Below are positions 9,223 through 18,641 of a stretch of 64,000 nucleotides of DNA, one piece after another. Source of the DNA: JAGNGI01 sp035448825 (lineage in GTDB: Bacteria; Fidelibacterota; UBA2242); assembly GCA_035448825.1 (NCBI GenBank), contig DAOTJS010000001.1, positions 186,001-250,000 on the forward strand, written 5' to 3'. Below the pieces are notes generated by a model. That model was not told the origin of the DNA. It saw only the letters and a program-made list of their open reading frames with translations, and searched no databases. A program made the translations under genes and the position numbers. Each line of letters begins with the position of its first letter. Position 1 is the first letter of the stretch.

Positions 9223-9425
9223 TGCTAAAAATGAACGATTATAATTGTTTGATTGATACAAACTTTAGGGTTCTAAATAAATATTATGATGAAATAAATA
9301 ATCACCTGTTTTTACCAGCATTATTTTTTATCTATTGATTAGGTTTGGAAATGTTCAATTAAATAATAAATTAGTTTTAGAAATATTTCTATAAAAGGCG
9401 AGTGTATGAAAGGAGGCGAATAGAA

Positions 9426-12400
9426 GTGAAAAGATTTAAGTCCTTTAAATCGTTTGTATTTTTAACGTTATTTTTATTTCTCTTTTTGGCAGTTCCTAAT
9501 CTGGCATACCCTCAATATTTAAACCAGATTTGGCAAAATGTGGAATTCGGGAGTTATTTTGGAGGTAGTAAAATTTGGTGCATTGACTTAAATAATGACG
9601 GTTCTGAGGAAATTATTTGCGGTAAAAAAGCTGGGGGCAGTGAGGGTGCTGATTATTTCTCGGTTTTGAAATATGCAGATAATGATTATAAAACATCGTG
9701 GACGAGTAAATGGTATGGCATAGACCCAATCCAAGCAATTAATATTTATGATATTAATCATGATGGTAAGTTAGAAATATTTATATTACTTTCTTCGGGA
9801 AATATTGATCTTTATAAAAATCAAACGATGGAATTGGATACAACCTACCAAACAACAATAAATAATGCTCGTAATCTGATCATTTCAGATGTTGATAATG
9901 ATGGCCAAATCGAGTTCATCTTGGTAAGTAAGGACGACGATTTCAAAATAAATATTATCAATAGTCTATCACTTGCAGTAGAATGGGATACAACTATTTC
10001 GTCGGCTGATGATTTAGATATTAAAGTCGGTAATGTTGATAATGACTACGGAACTGAAATTATCCTCTCGTCGGGTGTCATTATAGATGGCGCTGATCAT
10101 CATATTAAATGGATATATTCGGAAGGATTTGGAGAGAAGATCGAATTGGTTGATATTGATGGGAATTCAGCACAAGAAATCATTGGGATAAGTACCTCGA
10201 ATTATATAACTGCGTTTGATGCCGAATTACAGTTACTTTTATGGCAATTCAATACTTTTAGAGAGTATAACTCATTATATATTACAGATTTGGAAGACGA
10301 TGGTGAATTCGAGATATTGGTGGGTAATAACCAGGGTGGAGGAATTAGTTGCTATAGTTCTGCGACTAAGCAACTATTGTGGGACATTAAAAATCCTCAG
10401 TACGGTGTGACGAATATAGTTGCGGGCGATCCAGACAGAGATAGAGTAAAAGAGGTTATTTGGGGGGTAGATCAATCCTCTTATGGTTCCGGGCAATTGT
10501 TAATAGCAAGTAGTGACCTTCATCAAATTGAATGGCAAAGTGCTGATTTGAATGGTCCTATTAGTATTGATGTGTTTGATTTTAACTATGATGGGATTAA
10601 TGAAATAGATGTAGCAAGTAATAAGAGTAATGGTGGTACAGGAGGGGGAATGGCTTTTATTTATAGTGGGTTAAATCATGCTATTAAAAGCGCTACGGAT
10701 CAATATATCATCTGTGGCGCTCCGATAAATGTTATTGCCGCCGGTAATATCGACAAATTTTATCAGGGTGAATTGGTCGCCGGTGTCGGTAACAAAATAT
10801 TCGTTTTTGATGGCGATTTAGCTGGAATACCTAACGAAATTGTGGGATTAAATATCGTTACTAGCCTTGCCATCGCCGATGTTGATAATGATAATACGAT
10901 TGAAATAGTAGCAGGCGATATAGACGGTTACCTTTATATATATAATGGTAAAAAATTGACGTTAGAATGGAAAAGTACGAATACGGGTGATCCAATTGAG
11001 AAAATTGTCATTACAAACTGTGATGAAGATGATGCTCAAGAAATAATTTTTTTAAATGGTCAGAATCAAATCAATATCTGTGATGGCAAAACACACGAAT
11101 TAGAATGGCAGATGACCGATTTCGATAATATCACTTCTTTCGACGTTGCTGACTTTAATCTTGATGGAAATAAAGAAATAATTCTTGGGCATTCCAATGG
11201 TATGATTACAACCTTAACTTACCCGGCTTCCGAAATTACGAATCAAGTACCAATAATTGATGAAGCTATTTATGGACTGGTCGTCGCTAATATTGATTCA
11301 TCTTCAGCCATTGAAATTTTGGTCGGCAGTTCTAAGTTGACCGTTATCAATTCGGTTGATTTTTCGCCAATGTGGGAAAGTCAGCCTCTTGGAGAAAATG
11401 TAGGATTTGGAAACAACCTAAAAATATTTGATATTGATAAAGATAACTACTTAGATATTTTAGTAAGTAGTTCCTGGGGAATCTTTCAATTTGAAACTAA
11501 CAGCATGAAACCAGATCATATTCCGCCTCAAATTATCGCCTATTATCCCAGTCCTGAAATAATGTATATAGGACTTGATGAGGAAATAAATGTTATTTTC
11601 TCGGAAAGAATTGATGACTCAAGTTTAAACGAAGCCAACGTTTTTGTCACTGCTAATGATTCCTCTACGATCAATACGACTATAACTTATATTGATAGTA
11701 ATAACTCAATTATTATTAAGCCAGATAATTATTTACCAATGAATAGTAACATTCGGGTTACTTTATCAGGGAATATTTTTGATACATTTATGAATGGCCT
11801 GGACGGCAATAAGAATGGAATTAGCGAAGGGTCTCCTGAAGATGATTTCTCATGGGTTTTTATAACGGTAACTAATTTAGATACTCTTGGTCCGACTATA
11901 ACATCCGTAACTGTAAAATCAGATTCTGTATGGAAAGGTATGGATTTAACAATAAATGTGTCAGTTTCTGATTTTTTACCTTACAATTTCTCACTTGTCC
12001 AAAGCGCGGAATGCTTTATAGACACCATCGGTGAAAATGGAACCGGATTACCATTAATACCTCTTGATGGTGAATTTAATGCAGTAGATGAAAATTGTAC
12101 TATTACCATAAGTACCAAAGACTGGTCAGCTAGCGAACATCATATATTTTTTCATGCCCAGGATACTAAAGGAAATTGGGGCAAATTTCACCAAATTACT
12201 ATCAAGATTATAGGGGATATGGTGGCTAATTGGCCAATGTTCGGGCAAAATCCTCAGCATAACGGATTCAACACACTCGACTCCATTCAGCTACCGTTAA
12301 AAGTTAAGTGGTCTGAAAAGTTAGCTAATAAAGAAGTGAATAATTTGATCGTCGCCAATAATTTTATTTACACAACGAGCAACGGCTTTTTTGAAGACGC

Positions 12401-13547
12401 AATTCTTTATGCGTTAAATATTGAGGATGGTTCTGAAGAATGGGTCTATTTTTTTGGAGAACTCTATTTGATTAATCCACCTAGTTTTGCTTATGGTTAT
12501 GTATATGCTCAGACCTGTAATGGTTCAGCGGGTACGTTTCTAAATGCTTTCGATGCATTGACGGGCAAGTTAATTTGGCAGGCGCCTATGAGTGCACAAT
12601 GGGAAAATTATCAGGCGCCGACCATTGCCGACGGCAAAGTTTTTATTAATGGTGGTTATGGCGGGGGAATATACTGTTTTGATGCTTATACAGGCCAGGA
12701 ATTATGGTTTCTAGATTTGGAACCAATAACCAATTGGACAACGGCGTATTATGAGGGAGTAATCTATACCGCTGGATCAAGTTCTTCCTTCAAAGCCATC
12801 AATGCTGAAACAGGTCAAATACTATATGAATTCGGTAAATATGGTATTGGTTATACGCCGGCAATTAGCAATGGAATTATTTATACTGTAAATCCTGTAA
12901 GTGCCATTGATTTAATTACACGAAAAAAGTTATGGTCTAAACCCGGTATTTATACCCCGGCAATTGGTTCTGAAATGGTTTTTTCTGTAGCATCCGGAAA
13001 ATTAAATGTGTATAATGAAAAAACCGGACAAACACTCTGGTCATTTTCGGGAGATAGTAAACTGAATCATTCTCCTATAGTTTCGAGTGGGTTTGTATTT
13101 GTAAGCTCGGACGATAATACTTATGCAATCAACATCGAAACGCAGGAATTAGTCTGGCATTATGAAAAAGGCGGGCGTTTAACCGTAGCAAATAATCATT
13201 TGTATCTCGCAACAATATCTGGAGAAGTCGTTGCATTTGAAAAAGCTCCTACTTCCATTGAATTCGAAAAAAGTAATTTGCCATTGTCCTTTAAACTGTT
13301 ACAAAATTATCCAAATCCGTTCAATCCGACGACGACTATTTCTTATGAGTTACCGAAATCAACTTATGTTAGTTTATCTATTTATGACATTCAAGGAAGA
13401 TTAGTTAAAACACTCGTAAACGAAAGGAAAAGTGCCGGGTATCATTCCGTCAACTGGAATGTTGATAAATTAGGAACTGGTATATATTTTTACCGAATTG
13501 AGGCTGGTGAATATAATGACGTTAAAAAGTGTATAATTATCAAATAG
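9426..13547 (+). CDS. Giant FG-GAP/PQQ propeller protein with T9SS sorting tail
   Basis: The GTG at 9426 follows aaaggagg by about ten bases and gives a proper signal peptide, so the frame's earlier GTG at 9402 is rejected. The product has 1373 residues. Residues about 40-690 carry around twelve FG-GAP/VCBS-like units with DxDNDGxxEI loops (DLNNDGSEEI, DINHDGKLEI, DVDNDGQIEF and others), probably Ca-binding propeller blades. An SbsA-type Ig-like domain (PPQIIAYYPSPE, about 700-800) follows, then a PQQ-like propeller starting at NWPMFGQNPQHNGFN. The last 90 residues are a type A T9SS sorting domain with NYPNPFNPTTTISYELP. Expected to be exported by the type IX system and attached to the surface or released. 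Confidence 0.9.
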   Translation: MKRFKSFKSFVFLTLFLFLFLAVPNLAYPQYLNQIWQNVEFGSYFGGSKIWCIDLNNDGSEEIICGKKAGGSEGADYFSVLKYADNDYKTSWTSKWYGIDPIQAINIYDINHDGKLEIFILLSSGNIDLYKNQTMELDTTYQTTINNARNLIISDVDNDGQIEFILVSKDDDFKINIINSLSLAVEWDTTISSADDLDIKVGNVDNDYGTEIILSSGVIIDGADHHIKWIYSEGFGEKIELVDIDGNSAQEIIGISTSNYITAFDAELQLLLWQFNTFREYNSLYITDLEDDGEFEILVGNNQGGGISCYSSATKQLLWDIKNPQYGVTNIVAGDPDRDRVKEVIWGVDQSSYGSGQLLIASSDLHQIEWQSADLNGPISIDVFDFNYDGINEIDVASNKSNGGTGGGMAFIYSGLNHAIKSATDQYIICGAPINVIAAGNIDKFYQGELVAGVGNKIFVFDGDLAGIPNEIVGLNIVTSLAIADVDNDNTIEIVAGDIDGYLYIYNGKKLTLEWKSTNTGDPIEKIVITNCDEDDAQEIIFLNGQNQINICDGKTHELEWQMTDFDNITSFDVADFNLDGNKEIILGHSNGMITTLTYPASEITNQVPIIDEAIYGLVVANIDSSSAIEILVGSSKLTVINSVDFSPMWESQPLGENVGFGNNLKIFDIDKDNYLDILVSSSWGIFQFETNSMKPDHIPPQIIAYYPSPEIMYIGLDEEINVIFSERIDDSSLNEANVFVTANDSSTINTTITYIDSNNSIIIKPDNYLPMNSNIRVTLSGNIFDTFMNGLDGNKNGISEGSPEDDFSWVFITVTNLDTLGPTITSVTVKSDSVWKGMDLTINVSVSDFLPYNFSLVQSAECFIDTIGENGTGLPLIPLDGEFNAVDENCTITISTKDWSASEHHIFFHAQDTKGNWGKFHQITIKIIGDMVANWPMFGQNPQHNGFNTLDSIQLPLKVKWSEKLANKEVNNLIVANNFIYTTSNGFFEDAILYALNIEDGSEEWVYFFGELYLINPPSFAYGYVYAQTCNGSAGTFLNAFDALTGKLIWQAPMSAQWENYQAPTIADGKVFINGGYGGGIYCFDAYTGQELWFLDLEPITNWTTAYYEGVIYTAGSSSSFKAINAETGQILYEFGKYGIGYTPAISNGIIYTVNPVSAIDLITRKKLWSKPGIYTPAIGSEMVFSVASGKLNVYNEKTGQTLWSFSGDSKLNHSPIVSSGFVFVSSDDNTYAINIETQELVWHYEKGGRLTVANNHLYLATISGEVVAFEKAPTSIEFEKSNLPLSFKLLQNYPNPFNPTTTISYELPKSTYVSLSIYDIQGRLVKTLVNERKSAGYHSVNWNVDKLGTGIYFYRIEAGEYNDVKKCIIIK

Positions 13548-13823
13548 TATCATATAACCAATTAAACTCCTAAGTATGTAGTAAAATAGGAAAAATTTTA
13601 ATAAGCAAAAAGGTATAAATCAAAAATAAGTCAAATTCTGGGTATTTTTAAATATTGTCTGATTAGGGGTGATTTCCTTGATAATTTTTCAGATAATTTT
13701 TTGAGAATTAGCTGAAATAGTTATATATTTCCGAGTTATTTTAATAATGATAATTGTCAATAGAAATTTTGAGTCGGAATTGGTCCAAGTTTATAGCCAC
13801 AACTTAAAGGAGGTTTGCTAACA

Positions 13824-16106
13824 ATGAATCTCAACTACTTATTTTTAATTGCACCACTTGGTTCGATCGTTGCTCTGATTACTGCTTGGATTTTTTACAA
13901 GCTAATGTTGAAAAATGATCCTGGTAATGATCAGATGCAGAAAATTGCCTTAGCAGTTCGCAAGGGCGCTTTTGCCTATCTCAAACAGCAATATAAAGTG
14001 GTGGCATTATTCTTTCTCATTATTTTTGTGCTATTTCTGATTATGTCCTTTGGACTTAATGTGCAGAATAAATGGGTGCCGTTTTCCTTCCTGACCGGCG
14101 GTTTCTTTTCCGCTTTAGCTGGTTATTTCGGAATGAGTACGGCAACGCTGGCATCCAGCCGTACCGCGCAGGGTGCTCGTAAATCACTGAACGCCGGTCT
14201 TCAAATCGCCTTTCGTTCCGGCGCCGTAATGGGCTTAGTGGTTGTGGGTTTGGGATTGCTGGATATTTCGATGTGGTTTGCCATTCTATACTGGTTAGTC
14301 CCCAGTCTAGGATTCGACCAGATGAGTCTGGCGGCAATTACAACTACGATGTTGACCTTCGGGATGGGCGCTTCTTTACAGGCGTTGTTTGCTCGTGTTG
14401 GCGGTGGTATTTTTACGAAAGCCGCGGACGTTGGAGCCGATTTGGTTGGCAAAGTTGAAGCCGGCATTCCGGAAGATGACCCCCGCAATCCAGCCACGAT
14501 TGCCGACAACGTCGGCGATAATGTTGGTGATGTCGCCGGAATGGGCGCTGATCTGTATGAATCCTATTGCGGTTCGATTTTAGCCACGGCAGCGCTCGGA
14601 GTAGCCGCTTTTCAGGGACATCCGCAACAAAAAATTTTGGCGGCGCTATTAGCTCCAATGATAATTGCAGGAATAGGCAACATTTTTTCTGTACTGGGCG
14701 CTTTTTCAGTTCGCACCGAAGAAAAAGCCGACCAACGGACATTATTGAAAGCCCTGGCACGCGGGGTCAATCTAAGTGTAGTTTTGATTGCTATTTTTAC
14801 AGCCGGATTATTTTACTTCCTGAAATTGCCGATGGGCATCGTCGCTTCTGTCATAACGGGATTATTGGTCGGCTGGGTAATTGGTAAAATTACTGAGTAC
14901 TACACCTCTCAAAGTTATAAACCGACACGTTGGATCGCCGAACAGTCCAAAACCGGCCCGGCGACAGTCATTATTGGCGGGCTTTCGACTGGAATGCTTT
15001 CGACAGGACTGCCGGTTCTGACTGCTGGCATCGGAATTATCCTGAGTTATGCTTTCGCGGGTGGATTTGGTTCCGATCCGAATCACATCAATCTTGGTCT
15101 CTACGGGATCAGTTTCGCGGCAGTTGGTATGCTGTCAACTCTGGGTATTACTTTAGCGACTGATGCCTACGGACCGATTGCCGATAATGCCGGTGGAAAT
15201 GCCGAAATGAGTGGTTTGCCGAAAGAAGTGCGCCAGCGTACGGATGCTCTGGATTCGCTGGGTAATACTACCGCCGCGACTGGCAAAGGCTTCGCTATCG
15301 GCTCGGCTGCCTTGACAGCAATGGCTTTGATCGCTGCTTATATTGAAGAGATCAAAGCTCAATTTTCCCACATTATCAATAATCCAGCGGTTATACAGAA
15401 TTTGCTGAGCGAAGTAAATATCCAGTTCGATCCCGGTGCTTCATTGAAGACCTTACAAGAGCTGGTGGCAAATAATCTACATTTACCGCAATGGATTGAA
15501 TATTATAACGTTACTTTGATGAATCCACGCGTTCTGGTGGGAATGTTTCTCGGCTCGATGGTGACCTTCGTTTTCGCGGCATTAGCGATGAAAGCGGTGG
15601 GTCGTGCCGCCGGTAATATGGTCGAGGAAGTGCGTCGTCAATTCCGTGAAAAACCAGGAATTATGGAAGGCAAAGACGAACCCGATTACGCCAGTTGTGT
15701 GGCGATCAGCACCAAAGGTGCTCAGCGTGAAATGATTTTACCATCATTGTTAGTGATTTCCGTACCGGTTTTGACCGGTCTCATTTTAGGAGTTGCCGGT
15801 GTGCTGGGTGTACTAACCGGTGGTTTGACTACTGGTTTTGTGTTGGCGGTTATGCTGAACAATTCTGGTGGTGCCTGGGACAACGCCAAAAAATATATTG
15901 AGGAAGGCAACTTAGGCGGCAAAGGTTCCGACGCGCATAAAGCCGCGGTAGTTGGTGATACGGTCGGTGATCCTTGCAAGGATACCGCTGGTCCGTGTCT
16001 CAATATCGTAATTAAATTGATGTCAACGGTTTCGATTGTGACCGTCGGGTTAGCGGTCAAGTTTGGGCCGGTTATCGGTACCTGGTTGGGAATTGGTCCC
16101 AGATAA
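13824..16106 (+). CDS. hppA: K+-dependent, Na+-type membrane pyrophosphatase
   Basis: 760 residues, about 16 membrane helices. The ATG at 13824 has aaaggagg ten bases upstream. It couples hydrolysis of pyrophosphate to ion export across the inner membrane. The catalytic stretch DVGADLVGKVEAGIPEDDP (from about 202) and DNVGDNVGDVAG are intact, as is the C-terminal DTVGDPCKDTAGP. The motif GNTTAATGKG has Ala at 484, not Lys, which in this family marks K+ dependence. Asp243 and Glu246 in GADLYES match the glutamate placement of Na+-pumping members such as the Thermotoga enzyme, so sodium (or Na+/H+) pumping is inferred. A strong terminator follows. Confidence 0.95.
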   Translation: MNLNYLFLIAPLGSIVALITAWIFYKLMLKNDPGNDQMQKIALAVRKGAFAYLKQQYKVVALFFLIIFVLFLIMSFGLNVQNKWVPFSFLTGGFFSALAGYFGMSTATLASSRTAQGARKSLNAGLQIAFRSGAVMGLVVVGLGLLDISMWFAILYWLVPSLGFDQMSLAAITTTMLTFGMGASLQALFARVGGGIFTKAADVGADLVGKVEAGIPEDDPRNPATIADNVGDNVGDVAGMGADLYESYCGSILATAALGVAAFQGHPQQKILAALLAPMIIAGIGNIFSVLGAFSVRTEEKADQRTLLKALARGVNLSVVLIAIFTAGLFYFLKLPMGIVASVITGLLVGWVIGKITEYYTSQSYKPTRWIAEQSKTGPATVIIGGLSTGMLSTGLPVLTAGIGIILSYAFAGGFGSDPNHINLGLYGISFAAVGMLSTLGITLATDAYGPIADNAGGNAEMSGLPKEVRQRTDALDSLGNTTAATGKGFAIGSAALTAMALIAAYIEEIKAQFSHIINNPAVIQNLLSEVNIQFDPGASLKTLQELVANNLHLPQWIEYYNVTLMNPRVLVGMFLGSMVTFVFAALAMKAVGRAAGNMVEEVRRQFREKPGIMEGKDEPDYASCVAISTKGAQREMILPSLLVISVPVLTGLILGVAGVLGVLTGGLTTGFVLAVMLNNSGGAWDNAKKYIEEGNLGGKGSDAHKAAVVGDTVGDPCKDTAGPCLNIVIKLMSTVSIVTVGLAVKFGPVIGTWLGIGPR

Positions 16107-16117
16107 TTGAAAATTTC

Positions 16118-16157
16118 AAAAAATCGGCGTAGTCATCGAAGATTGCGCCGATTTTTT
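16118..16157 (+). terminator. Intrinsic terminator after hppA
   Basis: Perfect inverted repeat: aaaaaatcggcg at 16118-16129 and cgccgatttttt at 16146-16157, with a 16-base loop and a run of Ts continuing to 16158. It ends the pyrophosphatase transcript 14 bases before the next start codon. Confidence 0.85.
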
Positions 16158-16171
16158 TATTTTTAAATTTG

Positions 16172-17083
16172 ATGTCAGATGCAATGAATAATGCCTATAT
16201 GGGAGAATTAGCTGCCCTACTGGTTGCAATATGTTGGTCTATTTCATCACTTTCATTCGAGGCGGCTGGTAAGCGGATTGGTTCCTTACAGGTTAATTTC
16301 ATTCGCTTAGTTCTGGCTTTTATTTTCCTGACGCTATTCAATGGGATTTTCCGGCATCAGTTTTGGCCGCAATCATTCAGCGCCCACGCTTGGTTTTGGC
16401 TTTCTTTGTCCGGGCTGGTTGGTTTTGTGTTTGGCGATTTTTTCCTTTTCAATGCTTATGTAATAGTCGGAGCGCGCGTTTCGATGTTGATAATGTCATT
16501 AGTGCCATTGATTACGGCTACGATTGGCTGGTTGTTTCTTGGCGAAGTGATGAGTCTCAAGGAAATCGTGGCAATGTTCGTGACGATTTTCGGCGTAGCA
16601 ATTGTAATTATCGGGCGGAATACCGAAAACGGCAAATTGAAATTTTCCCAGCCAATAACCGGTATTCTATGCGCTTTAGGGGGAGCAATCGGACAGGCGG
16701 TCGGTCTGGTTCTTAGCAAATACGGTATGAGCGATTACAATGCATTTGGAGCAACCCAGATTCGCGTTATTACCGGTATGATCGGTTTTGCGGTAATTTT
16801 TTTAATCTCGAAGCGCCTTCCACTTTTGACGAAAGCAATTCGTAATCGAAGTGCGATGAAATACACGACAATAGGAGCGTTTATTGGGCCTTTCCTGGGT
16901 GTTTCACTCTCGCTATATGCCGTACAACATACAATAACCGGCATCGCTTCGACAATTATGGCCATTGTGCCGGTTTTGATAATTCCTTTAGAAGTTTTAA
17001 TAAAGAAAGAAAAAATAACATTTAGAGAAGTGGCAGGAGCGATCATCGCCGTTAGTGGAGTAGCGCTCTACTTCATTGAGTGA
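16172..17083 (+). CDS. DMT-superfamily permease (EamA family)
   Basis: 303 residues with about ten hydrophobic helices arranged as two EamA repeats (about 10-145 and 160-303). The first begins GELAALLVAICWSISSLSFE and the end of the second reads AGAIIAVSGVALYF, typical of drug/metabolite exporters. Substrate unknown. The ATG at 16172 comes straight after the hppA terminator and has no visible Shine-Dalgarno; ATGs at 16184 and 16199 are possible alternatives. Its own promoter would have to lie within the hppA end or terminator region. Confidence 0.85.
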   Translation: MSDAMNNAYMGELAALLVAICWSISSLSFEAAGKRIGSLQVNFIRLVLAFIFLTLFNGIFRHQFWPQSFSAHAWFWLSLSGLVGFVFGDFFLFNAYVIVGARVSMLIMSLVPLITATIGWLFLGEVMSLKEIVAMFVTIFGVAIVIIGRNTENGKLKFSQPITGILCALGGAIGQAVGLVLSKYGMSDYNAFGATQIRVITGMIGFAVIFLISKRLPLLTKAIRNRSAMKYTTIGAFIGPFLGVSLSLYAVQHTITGIASTIMAIVPVLIIPLEVLIKKEKITFREVAGAIIAVSGVALYFIE

Positions 17084-17198
17084 ATTTATGGTCGTTTTAA
17101 GAATATGTCGGGATTTTTAAATTTTTACCTGTTGATAAGTATTTGCAAATCAACTAATTTCTCACAAGAATGTCGCATTTAAATTATCAGGAGGCTTT

Positions 17199-18437
17199 AT
17201 GAAGCTCAAAGCGCAATTAGTCGAATATTTCAAATCCAATCAAGCGGACGTTCGATCCCAAATCATCGCTCTGGTCACGGAAATGGTACGACAAAAAACT
17301 ATAAATGTTGTTTCGGATAAATTACCTGAATTCCCATTCCTGAAAATGCGTGGTGAAGAGTACCGAATAGCTGAAATCGTTCAACGGGAATTGGATAAAG
17401 CTGGGATTCCCTACGAAATTTTTGCTCGAGCGGAAGGCCGTCCGAATGTTATATCGCGTTTAGGCCAGAATAAAAGCGGACAGCGTCTCCTGATGCCGGC
17501 TCACATGGACGTCGTTCCAGCGGGGGAAGGTTGGCTAACCGACCCATTTGAAGTTGTTGAGAAAGAAGGCAAACTCTATGGCCGCGGGACTCTTGACAAT
17601 AAAGGCCCGCTAGCATCAATCCTGATAGCGGCCCAAATTTTGAAAAAACTCGGAATTGGTCAGCAATTAACTGGCGAATTAATGGTTGCGGCACTTTCTG
17701 ATGAAGAAGCAGAAGACCCGGACGGGATCAATTATGGTATCGGCTATCTTGTGGAAGAGAATTTGATTAATCCGACGATGGCGATTGTGCCGGATATCGG
17801 CGGCAATATGCTGGAAATTGATGTCGCCGAAAAAGGTCGTACGGTCATTAAGATTACCGCCATCGGCAAGCAGGCGCACGGCTCTACGCCGGAAAAGGGT
17901 ATCAATGCTATTTTTATGATGGCGAAATTAGTTGATGAACTTGAACGTTTGAAGTTCAAATATGAAGTTCATCCGGTGCTTGGTAATCCAACTCTCAATT
18001 TAGGTGAAATTCACGGCGGAGTGGCTTCTAATATTGTGCCCGGTTCTTGCTATATTTACCTCGATATACGTTCTGTGCCGGGTCAGACGGAGGAAATTTT
18101 ATTAGAGCAGATTCAGGAGTGCATAGCCAAAGTTCCTAACGGTAATTTTAAAGTTGAAATTATTTCTACTAATCAACCTCACGCCATTAGCCCGGATGTC
18201 GAATTAGTGCGCAAAATTCAGGCGAACGCTAGAGAATATCTCAAAATCGAACCGCAAGCCATTGGTCAGGGCGGCGGTACCTATGCCAAAACGCTTTGTC
18301 TGAACGGTATTGCGGCGGTTGGCTGGGGACCGGGTGACGATAATGCGTTTCACGTCGCCAATGAATATGTGGAAATTAAACAGCTAGTAGATTTTGCCTT
18401 GATGACCTGTTTGCTGGCGGTAGATTTGCTGGTTTGA
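17199..18437 (+). CDS. M20-family metallopeptidase (dipeptidase-like)
   Basis: 412 residues, cytoplasmic, with aggaggc before the ATG. The di-zinc site of M20 enzymes is recognisable: PAHMDVVPAG (first His/Asp), GRGTLDNKGP (bridging Asp), SDEEAEDPDG (catalytic Glu pair), VPDIGGN and the late His in NAFHVANEYV. The central lid domain (about 205-320) contains HGSTPEKGINAI and LDIRSVPGQTEE. It resembles PepV/Sapep-type dipeptidases and succinyl-diaminopimelate desuccinylase relatives, so the exact substrate is uncertain; broad-specificity dipeptidase is the best guess. Confidence 0.85.
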   Translation: MKLKAQLVEYFKSNQADVRSQIIALVTEMVRQKTINVVSDKLPEFPFLKMRGEEYRIAEIVQRELDKAGIPYEIFARAEGRPNVISRLGQNKSGQRLLMPAHMDVVPAGEGWLTDPFEVVEKEGKLYGRGTLDNKGPLASILIAAQILKKLGIGQQLTGELMVAALSDEEAEDPDGINYGIGYLVEENLINPTMAIVPDIGGNMLEIDVAEKGRTVIKITAIGKQAHGSTPEKGINAIFMMAKLVDELERLKFKYEVHPVLGNPTLNLGEIHGGVASNIVPGSCYIYLDIRSVPGQTEEILLEQIQECIAKVPNGNFKVEIISTNQPHAISPDVELVRKIQANAREYLKIEPQAIGQGGGTYAKTLCLNGIAAVGWGPGDDNAFHVANEYVEIKQLVDFALMTCLLAVDLLV

Positions 18438-18495
18438 ACTCGAAAACATTTTTACAGTATTGGAACTTCGTTGATTGTATTATAAATTTGTGGGC

Positions 18496-18611
18496 GTCTT
18501 CGGGGCAGGGTGTAAATCCTGACCGGCGGTGAAAGTCCGCGAGTTCCGCTAAGGCGGGACAGAGTCTGTGAAACTCAGACACCGACGGTAAAAGTCCGGA
18601 TGGAAGAAGAT
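18496..18611 (+). promoter_or_regulatory. FMN riboswitch (RFN element)
   Basis: Contains the conserved RFN blocks in order: tcttcggggcaggg, gaccggcggtgaaagtccgcga, the variable stem cagagtctgtgaaactcagac, accgacggtaaaagtccgga and tggaagaaga. It lies immediately before the riboflavin operon. Established for this class: FMN binding represses expression by promoting termination or blocking initiation; the adjoining terminator suggests the former. Confidence 0.97.
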
Positions 18612-18618
18612 GAAAAAT

Positions 18619-18641
18619 CCCGAGCGCAATCGGGTTTTTTT
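18619..18641 (+). terminator. Riboswitch-controlled terminator, adjoining the ribD start
   Basis: cccga at 18619-18623 pairs with tcggg at 18630-18634, with loop gcgcaa, followed by seven Ts at 18635-18641. The ribD ATG is the next base. This is the expected expression platform for transcriptional attenuation by the FMN riboswitch. Confidence 0.8.

Noticed and set aside
14056..15371. Several open frames of 60-115 codons on both strands within the pyrophosphatase gene
   Set aside because: They are shadows of a strongly conserved coding sequence; none has a signal, domain or ribosome site.
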